Part shown: in pieces, positions 1-3,967 of the stretch
How positions within the stretch are numbered: the first letter of the stretch is position 1
How the letters are laid out: each line of letters opens with the position of its first letter
DNA from: an uncultured Rhodospirillales bacterium
Lineage (GTDB): Bacteria; Pseudomonadota; Alphaproteobacteria; Rhodospirillales; Casp-alpha2
Length of the DNA: 5,916 nt
Direction: 5' to 3'
NCBI GenBank assembly: GCA_938074585.1
Contig: CALJEW010000350.1
Location: 1-5,916, forward strand
The notes under the pieces: generated by a model
Told to the model about the DNA's origin: nothing
Seen by the model: only the letters and a program-made list of their open reading frames with translations
Databases searched by the model: none
Made by a program: the position numbers and the translations under genes

Positions 1-36
1 CTCTTTAATATTAAAATAGCTTAGGCGCTTTAAATC

Positions 37-47
37 CATGATGTAAA
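37..47 (-). promoter_or_regulatory. Candidate second LysR site overlapping a -35-like box, leftward
   Basis: On the minus strand this reads TTTACATCATG. The CATCATG part is centred at 40, exactly 36 bases from the centre of the 67-85 operator, which is the same distance and orientation as the CATCATG box (centre 1213) from the operator centre at 1177. TTTACA (47-42) sits at the same offset as the TTGTCA -35 box of the aminotransferase promoter. No convincing -10 box lies 17 bases further on (CTAAGC at 24-19). The predicted transcript would start near base 12 and run left out of the window, so the promoter itself is tentative. Confidence 0.42.
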
Positions 48-66
48 CATGATTTTCATCATAATT

Positions 67-85
67 TCATGACTAAATGTCATGA
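67..85 (-). promoter_or_regulatory. Candidate LysR-type operator for an unseen leftward gene
   Basis: Perfect inverted repeat, TCATGAC and GTCATGA around a 5-base spacer, fitting the T-N11-A rule of LysR-type regulators (T at 70, A at 82). Read on the minus strand, its 15-base core (83-69) matches the core at 1170-1184 in 12 of 15 positions, the form being ATGAnnnTTAGTCAT. That shared sequence suggests both bind the regulator encoded between them. The assignment to this regulator is inference; the symmetry and similarity are seen directly. Confidence 0.6.
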
Positions 86-159
86 GTTGATCGTAACTTT
101 TGCAGCAATCCGTGATACGCACATTCACGTTTATAAAACTATGGTAAGATGAAACACCG

Positions 160-183
160 ATCTAAGGTTCTTTCAACTTAGAT
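160..183. repeat. Imperfect inverted repeat downstream of the LysR gene
   Basis: ATCTAAG (160-166) and CTTAGAT (177-183) are exact reverse complements separated by 10 bases. An alternative pairing extends the stem to nine pairs with one bulged G and a 5-base loop. The stem is AT-rich. On the plus strand a run of six T (192-197) follows at a distance of eight bases, too far for a standard intrinsic terminator; on the minus strand no T run follows. It could be a weak terminator or a protein site. Confidence 0.3.
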
Positions 184-197
184 ATATTCGATTTTTT

Positions 198-211
198 GCT
201 CAGGCCTGAGC
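198..211. repeat. 14-base perfect palindrome next to the LysR stop codon
   Basis: GCTCAGGCCTGAGC is its own reverse complement and lies seven bases past the stop of the minus-strand regulator. As RNA it could form a 5-pair stem with a GGCC loop. In the direction of regulator transcription it is followed by A residues rather than T, so it is not a canonical intrinsic terminator, although it may mark the 3' end of that transcript. Confidence 0.35.
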
Positions 212-217
212 GAGAGA

Positions 218-1153
218 CTATTCTGTAGTTAAAGCTGATTGAGCCCGGCGGCGAAGCCAGGGGGTCGTAAGCTCTTGGGCGACTTCAGTAATGGTTGCCG
301 CAAAATTTTCGGCTAACGGAGACAGTTTTCTACCTACTGGCCATATATAGCCATACTCATATTCTAAATCAGGGCTAAACTTGCGGATTTCAATTTTATC
401 TGATTTAAGCGCGTGTGCGATAAAGGGGTCAATAATAGCAATCCCTAACCTGCAGGCAACCATCTGACCAGCTTGTAACATGGATGTCGTTTGAATCTTT
501 GTCGTTGGTTCAATGCCTTGTGCCTGAAAAAGGGATTTTACGCCGGGCTGGAAAATGGCAAACGGGTCAAGACTGATTAAATTTTCACCCCTCAGGTCAG
601 TAACTTTAATTGACTTTTTATGGCAAAGGGGGTGGCCACTTGGCAAGGCGACAACAACTGGAAATCGGATAAAAGTTTCCTGTTCGAACAAGCGTTGTTC
701 AATGGGAAGAGATGCGAGGGCTAGGTCAAAATGTTCTCCACCTGCCCAGTGGATTAGCTCTCTACGACTAAGAATTGTGATCGATATGGCCGTGTTTGGG
801 TGTGTCTTTGAGAAACGTTCTAACGCAAGGGGAACCAGACTGTGGGCTTGCGAATTCAAGGTGATAAGACGGAGGCGAGATAGGCGATGTTGCCTGATTT
901 CATTGGCAACGGAGGGAATCTGGTCGATGCCCGTTAGCAAAGGCTCGACCTCCTGATAAAAAGCCTCGCCTCGGCCAGTGATCTGCAACCTTCCTTTAAT
1001 TCGGTTAAATAAAAGAAATCCAATTTCATCTTCCAGCAACCCAATAAGGCGGCTGACACCTGACTGGGTCATGTTCATGGCATGTGCCGCCTCGGTGATC
1101 GAACTCAATTCAATAACAGCGCGTAGGGCCTGAAGCCGTTTTATATTCATCAT
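218..1153 (-). CDS. LysR-type transcriptional regulator, LysR/opine-regulator-like
   Basis: Complete 311-residue protein, normal length for a LysR-type regulator. Residues about 5-62 form the N-terminal winged helix-turn-helix: the SSITEAAHAMNMTQSGVSRLI stretch (17-37) carries the paired Ala of the first helix and the TQSxVSR recognition helix, followed by LEDEIGFLLFNR. Residues from about 92 onward are the periplasmic-binding-protein-like effector domain, with FDLALASLP, VVVALPSGHPL, DLRGENLISLD and GIAIIDPF blocks. The NRIKGRLQITGRGE and DLRGENLISLD stretches look most like E. coli LysR and the opine regulators, so an amino acid or amino-acid conjugate is a plausible effector (inference). 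It is divergent from the aminotransferase-hyu operon, the usual arrangement for a regulator of the neighbouring genes. Two ATG codons are adjacent (1153 and 1150). The Shine-Dalgarno AAAGGA lies 4 bases before the first and 7 before the second, so the second may be the true start. Confidence 0.95.
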   Translation of the reverse strand: MMNIKRLQALRAVIELSSITEAAHAMNMTQSGVSRLIGLLEDEIGFLLFNRIKGRLQITGRGEAFYQEVEPLLTGIDQIPSVANEIRQHRLSRLRLITLNSQAHSLVPLALERFSKTHPNTAISITILSRRELIHWAGGEHFDLALASLPIEQRLFEQETFIRFPVVVALPSGHPLCHKKSIKVTDLRGENLISLDPFAIFQPGVKSLFQAQGIEPTTKIQTTSMLQAGQMVACRLGIAIIDPFIAHALKSDKIEIRKFSPDLEYEYGYIWPVGRKLSPLAENFAATITEVAQELTTPWLRRRAQSALTTE

Positions 1154-1157
1154 TCTA

Positions 1158-1163
1158 TCCTTT
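1158..1163 (-). promoter_or_regulatory. Ribosome binding site of the LysR gene
   Basis: AAAGGA on the minus strand, ending 4 bases before the ATG at 1153 and 7 bases before the in-frame ATG at 1150. The spacing slightly favours the second ATG, which would shorten the protein by one residue. Confidence 0.6.
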
Positions 1164-1168
1164 TAGCC

Positions 1169-1185
1169 CATGATTCTTAGTCATG
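1169..1185 (+). promoter_or_regulatory. Candidate LysR-type operator (T-N11-A recognition site)
   Basis: CATGA (1169-1173) and TCATG (1181-1185) are inverted repeats around a 7-base spacer, giving the T-N11-A motif (T at 1171, A at 1183). The centre, 1177, falls at about -64 from the predicted start of the aminotransferase transcript, which is where LysR-type regulators typically have their high-affinity recognition site. It also lies just downstream of the predicted -10 of the regulator's own promoter, so binding could repress the regulator gene. The same sequence recurs inverted at 67-85. The motif is seen; its role is inferred from family knowledge. Confidence 0.62.
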
Positions 1186-1212
1186 CATATAGTATTATTT
1201 ATCAATTGTCAT
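1184..1212 (-). promoter_or_regulatory. Possible promoter of the LysR gene
   Basis: On the minus strand, ATGACA (1212-1207) matches five of six -35 bases, and TATGCA (1189-1184) is a weak -10 after 17 bases. Transcription would begin near 1177, inside the operator, leaving a leader of about 25 bases. The -10 is poor (TATATG, two bases closer, is an alternative), so the exact position is uncertain. The overlap with the opposing promoter and operator is typical of autoregulated LysR-type genes. Confidence 0.35.
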
Positions 1213-1234
1213 CATGACTTTTGGCATGTAGGAT
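1206..1234 (+). promoter_or_regulatory. Probable promoter of the aminotransferase-hyuBA operon with an activation site
   Basis: TTGTCA (1206-1211, five of six -35 bases) is followed after exactly 17 bases by TAGGAT (1229-1234, four of six -10 bases), predicting a start near 1241. The inverted repeat GTCAT-C-ATGAC (1208-1218) overlaps the -35 box and is centred at about -28, 36 bases from the upstream operator. This is close to the classical recognition-site plus activation-site layout of LysR-activated promoters. The weak -10 fits a need for activation. The resulting leader is about 110 bases long; I see no known riboswitch in it. Confidence 0.5.
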
Positions 1235-1340
1235 TTAAAATTGGCGGTTCCGTGGCCTTATCTTTATGCCTTCTAGCTATAGACCGGCATTCCAAGGCGT
1301 CCCAACAGAAGCCGATCAAAACAACCATGCGCTTTGTGTA

Positions 1341-1345
1341 AAGGA
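1341..1345 (+). promoter_or_regulatory. Ribosome binding site that sets the aminotransferase start
   Basis: AAGGA, six bases before the ATG at 1352. It lies inside a possible upstream extension from a TTG at 1334, so it argues against that start and for the ATG. Confidence 0.75.
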
Positions 1346-1351
1346 ACGAAC

Positions 1352-2302
1352 ATGAATATCCCTGTTGACGATCCCCGCCAGAAAATAAAATCAGTCACAG
1401 TGAATGGTGAACGCATGCCATTGGAAGATGCGAAAGTATCCATAATGGCCCCCGGTTTAACTTTTGCGGCAACCGTCTTCGAAGGATTGCGAGCATATTG
1501 GAATGAAGAGAAACAAGAGCTGTTTGTTTTTCGGCTGGACGATCATTTGAAGCGTTTGCTCGATTCTATGAAGCTGCTTAGACTTGATGAGCATTATTCA
1601 GTCGATACCCTACGCGAGCAATTACTTGAGGATCTTCGGTCTAATGGGTACAGGGAAGATACATATATCCGCCTGCAATCATATGTCGATGATTGGGGAA
1701 GCATGACCGCCAAAGGCCCTGTTAGCACCTCAATTGTTTCTTACCCGAGGCCTCGTCTTGACGCTTTCCGGACCGGCCGAGATTTTGCAGTTAGTTCATG
1801 GCGCCGCCTCGATGATAATGCTAGCCCCCCTCGGGCGAAAGCCGCCGGAAACTATATCAACAGTCGATTAGCTGGATTAGAAGCGAAGGAAAGCGGTTAC
1901 GATGGGGCCATTATTCTCACAGCAGCCGGGAGAGTCAGCGAGGGTCCAGGTGGTTGTATTTTCCTTGTCCGAAATGGTGTGTTGATTACGCCGGGTGTGA
2001 CGAGCGGAATCCTTGAAAGCATTACTCGAGACAGTATTTTAAAAATGGCCGAAGAAACGAGTCAAGCGACGGAAGCGCGTGATGTGGACCGAACCGAATT
2101 ATATATTGCGGATGAAATATTTTATTGCGGTACTGGGCAGGAAATAACGCCGATTATCAGCGTAGATCGAGTACAAGCAGGCAATGGAAAGCCAGGAAAA
2201 ATTACTCAAGCTATGCAAGCGCTTTATGATGGCCAAGTTCGTGATATTGCCCCTGAACATCGCGATTGGCGGACACCGGTATACGGTAACCAAGAGGACT
2301 AA
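1352..2302 (+). CDS. Fold-type IV PLP aminotransferase, branched-chain-like
   Basis: Complete 316-residue cytosolic PLP enzyme of aminotransferase class IV, close in length to E. coli IlvE. It moves an amino group between an amino acid or amine and a keto acid. Seen in order: ATVFEGLRAYW near residues 41-51 (IlvE-type GTSVFEGIR block); Tyr105-Ile-Arg107, matching the IlvE Tyr/Arg that contact substrate; Lys163 in RAKAAGNYINS, the Schiff-base lysine; Glu197 in GRVSEGPGG, the glutamate contacting the PLP pyridine nitrogen; TSGILESITRD (217-227), a PLP-phosphate loop; and GTGQEITP (260-267). It departs from housekeeping IlvE at SEGPGGCIF (IlvE has SEGAGENLF) and GTGQE (IlvE has GTAAE), so specificity may differ. 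It is first in the operon and its stop is five bases before hyuB, so a catabolic role with the Hyu pair is more likely than valine, leucine and isoleucine synthesis (inference). D-amino-acid, R-amine or beta-amino-acid specificity is not excluded. Confidence 0.9.
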   Translation: MNIPVDDPRQKIKSVTVNGERMPLEDAKVSIMAPGLTFAATVFEGLRAYWNEEKQELFVFRLDDHLKRLLDSMKLLRLDEHYSVDTLREQLLEDLRSNGYREDTYIRLQSYVDDWGSMTAKGPVSTSIVSYPRPRLDAFRTGRDFAVSSWRRLDDNASPPRAKAAGNYINSRLAGLEAKESGYDGAIILTAAGRVSEGPGGCIFLVRNGVLITPGVTSGILESITRDSILKMAEETSQATEARDVDRTELYIADEIFYCGTGQEITPIISVDRVQAGNGKPGKITQAMQALYDGQVRDIAPEHRDWRTPVYGNQED

Positions 2303-2307
2303 TTAAC

Positions 2308-3957
2308 ATGACAACAATCGACGCCGTGCGCTTGGGTATTATCTGGCAGCGCCTGAATGGCATGACCGATGAGGTTGCCGAAAGTTTTATTCGATCGTCG
2401 TTTTCATCTGTCGTACGCGAAAATTCGGATATGGCTTTCAGTTTACTGGACCCAAAAGGTCGGCAATTTATCCAAACACGCCGCAGCATCCCATCGTTCA
2501 TAGGTACCCTGCCTCATACCTTACAGGAAATCCTGAAAGTCATTCCCTTGGAAGAGTTTAACGAGGGTGATGTTGTTATTTCGAATGATGCCTGGCTTGG
2601 AACAGGCCACCTAAATGACATTACAATGGTTTATCCGATCTTTAAGGATGGCCAGATTATCGCTTTTGCTGGCAGTACGGCACATTCAGTAGATATTGGA
2701 GGCGCGCCGTCTCCAACCGCCAAAGATTGTTATGAAGAAGGCCTGTGTATTCCTATATGCAAGATCGTCGAAAGGGGGGTTGAAAACCCGACAGTTTTGG
2801 CTTTTCTCAAACAGAATTTACGCGAGCCCAATGAAACACTTGGCGATATCCGAGCCCAATTTGCCGCCTATAAAGTTGCCAGTAAGAAGTTGTACCAATT
2901 ACTAGAAGAAGAAGGAATGGAGAACCTAGACCCGATCATCGAAGAAATTCTTGATCGTTCGGAAAAAAGCATGCGTGCTAAAATCACGGAGATTCCCGAT
3001 GGTCAATATAGCGATGAAATGACGGTTGATGGGTTCGAGCACCCCCTAACAATCAAATGTATGGTTGAGATAAAAGGGGATTGTGTCACCGTCGACTTTG
3101 AGGGGACGTCTCCACAAATTAATCGGCCAATCAACAGCGTCATGAATTACACATACGCCTATTCCTGTTATGCACTTAAGTGTGCCCTTGACCCGTCTGC
3201 ACCGAATAATGATGGATCTTTCAGGCCAATTACGATTAAGGCCCCCGAAGGTTCTATCGTTAATGCAAAACGGCCAGCGCCGGTTTGGGGGCGTCATCTG
3301 ACAGGGCATTATCTCCCACCAGCCATATACGCTGCACTTGCCAAATTATTACCAGACCGAATTGTGGCAGAATCGGGCTCTCCCCTTTGGAACGTATATT
3401 TTAAGGGAAATAATGAGAAATCAGGCAAACCGTTTGTCAAAATGTTCTTTATGAATGGTGGTCACGGGGCAAGGCCTCATGGCGACGGACCGGGTTGTCT
3501 GAGCTTCCCCAGCAACGTTTCCAACCAGTCGATTGAACAGTTCGAGAATCAAGTTCCTCTGATTGTTACAGAGAAAGCCTTTGTTGCTGATACGCCCGGT
3601 GTTGGAAAGTATTGTGGGGGGCCGGCCCAACGTTTGTCATTTCTATCCGTTGCTGACAGTCCAATTACCATGACCATTCGTCACGAACGCGTCACTTATC
3701 CACCACGTGGATTACTTGGTGGCGAAAGTGGGTCAACGGGTCTGGATTTGGTGAATGGAAAAAAGATCCCAGCAAAAGCACAAGTTATGTTGGAGCCTAA
3801 CGATACGGCAACGTTTCAAACGCCAAGTGGTGGAGGCATGTTTCCCTCGGACCAAAGGTATACTAAACGTATCGAAGCTGATTTGATTTCAGGAATATTA
3901 ACTCCGGAAACGGCCCAACGCATTTATGGTTATTCCGCATCAAAGACCAAAAAGTAG
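2308..3957 (+). CDS. hyuB: HyuB-type hydantoinase B/oxoprolinase subunit
   Basis: Complete 549-residue protein, slightly short but normal for the family (Pfam Hydantoinase_B), covering almost the whole chain. The symbol is family-level only. Diagnostic blocks: NDAWLGTGHLND (93-104), AHSVDIGG (125-132), FFMNGGHGARPHGDGPG (380-396), DTPGVGKYCGGP (428-439) and YPPRGLLGGESG (464-475). His101, Asp104 and His126 are probable metal ligands by analogy with the Mn site of acetone carboxylase. In this family the B subunit carries the site where the phosphorylated cyclic amide is hydrolysed, or the carboxylation centre, working with the ATP-using A subunit. It probably acts in the cytosol; I see no signal peptide. 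GAGGA (2294-2298) inside the end of the aminotransferase gene, nine bases from the ATG, serves as ribosome binding site, implying translational coupling. The substrate is unknown: 5-oxoproline, hydantoin-like compounds, lactams such as caprolactam or creatinine-derived N-methylhydantoin are possible. Confidence 0.93.
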   Translation: MTTIDAVRLGIIWQRLNGMTDEVAESFIRSSFSSVVRENSDMAFSLLDPKGRQFIQTRRSIPSFIGTLPHTLQEILKVIPLEEFNEGDVVISNDAWLGTGHLNDITMVYPIFKDGQIIAFAGSTAHSVDIGGAPSPTAKDCYEEGLCIPICKIVERGVENPTVLAFLKQNLREPNETLGDIRAQFAAYKVASKKLYQLLEEEGMENLDPIIEEILDRSEKSMRAKITEIPDGQYSDEMTVDGFEHPLTIKCMVEIKGDCVTVDFEGTSPQINRPINSVMNYTYAYSCYALKCALDPSAPNNDGSFRPITIKAPEGSIVNAKRPAPVWGRHLTGHYLPPAIYAALAKLLPDRIVAESGSPLWNVYFKGNNEKSGKPFVKMFFMNGGHGARPHGDGPGCLSFPSNVSNQSIEQFENQVPLIVTEKAFVADTPGVGKYCGGPAQRLSFLSVADSPITMTIRHERVTYPPRGLLGGESGSTGLDLVNGKKIPAKAQVMLEPNDTATFQTPSGGGMFPSDQRYTKRIEADLISGILTPETAQRIYGYSASKTKK

Positions 3958-3959
3958 GA
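3956..3959 (+). promoter_or_regulatory. Ribosome binding site that decides between two hyuA starts
   Basis: AGGA, overlapping the hyuB stop codon. It is only two bases from the ATG at 3962 but eight bases from the in-frame ATG at 3968, so the second ATG is favoured. Confidence 0.55.
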
Positions 3960-3967
3960 CCATGACC

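Noticed and set aside
1..39. Leftward ORF from an ATG at 39 (MDLKRLSYFNIKE, running off the left edge), resembling the start of a regulator.
   Set aside because: No Shine-Dalgarno precedes it, only 13 codons are visible, and the ATG lies within the CATCATG box, upstream of where the mirrored promoter would start transcription (near base 12). It cannot be excluded without more sequence.
190..211. Intrinsic terminator made of the T run and the GCTCAGGCCTGAGC palindrome.
   Set aside because: On the plus strand the T run precedes the hairpin, and on the minus strand the hairpin is followed by A residues, so the order is wrong in both directions.
555..956. 133-codon plus-strand ORF.
   Set aside because: It is antisense to the effector domain of the LysR gene, with no ribosome site and an arginine/cysteine-rich, non-protein-like composition.
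1334..1351. TTG start extending the aminotransferase by six residues.
   Set aside because: The extension contains the AAGGA ribosome site of the ATG at 1352, and no ribosome site precedes the TTG.
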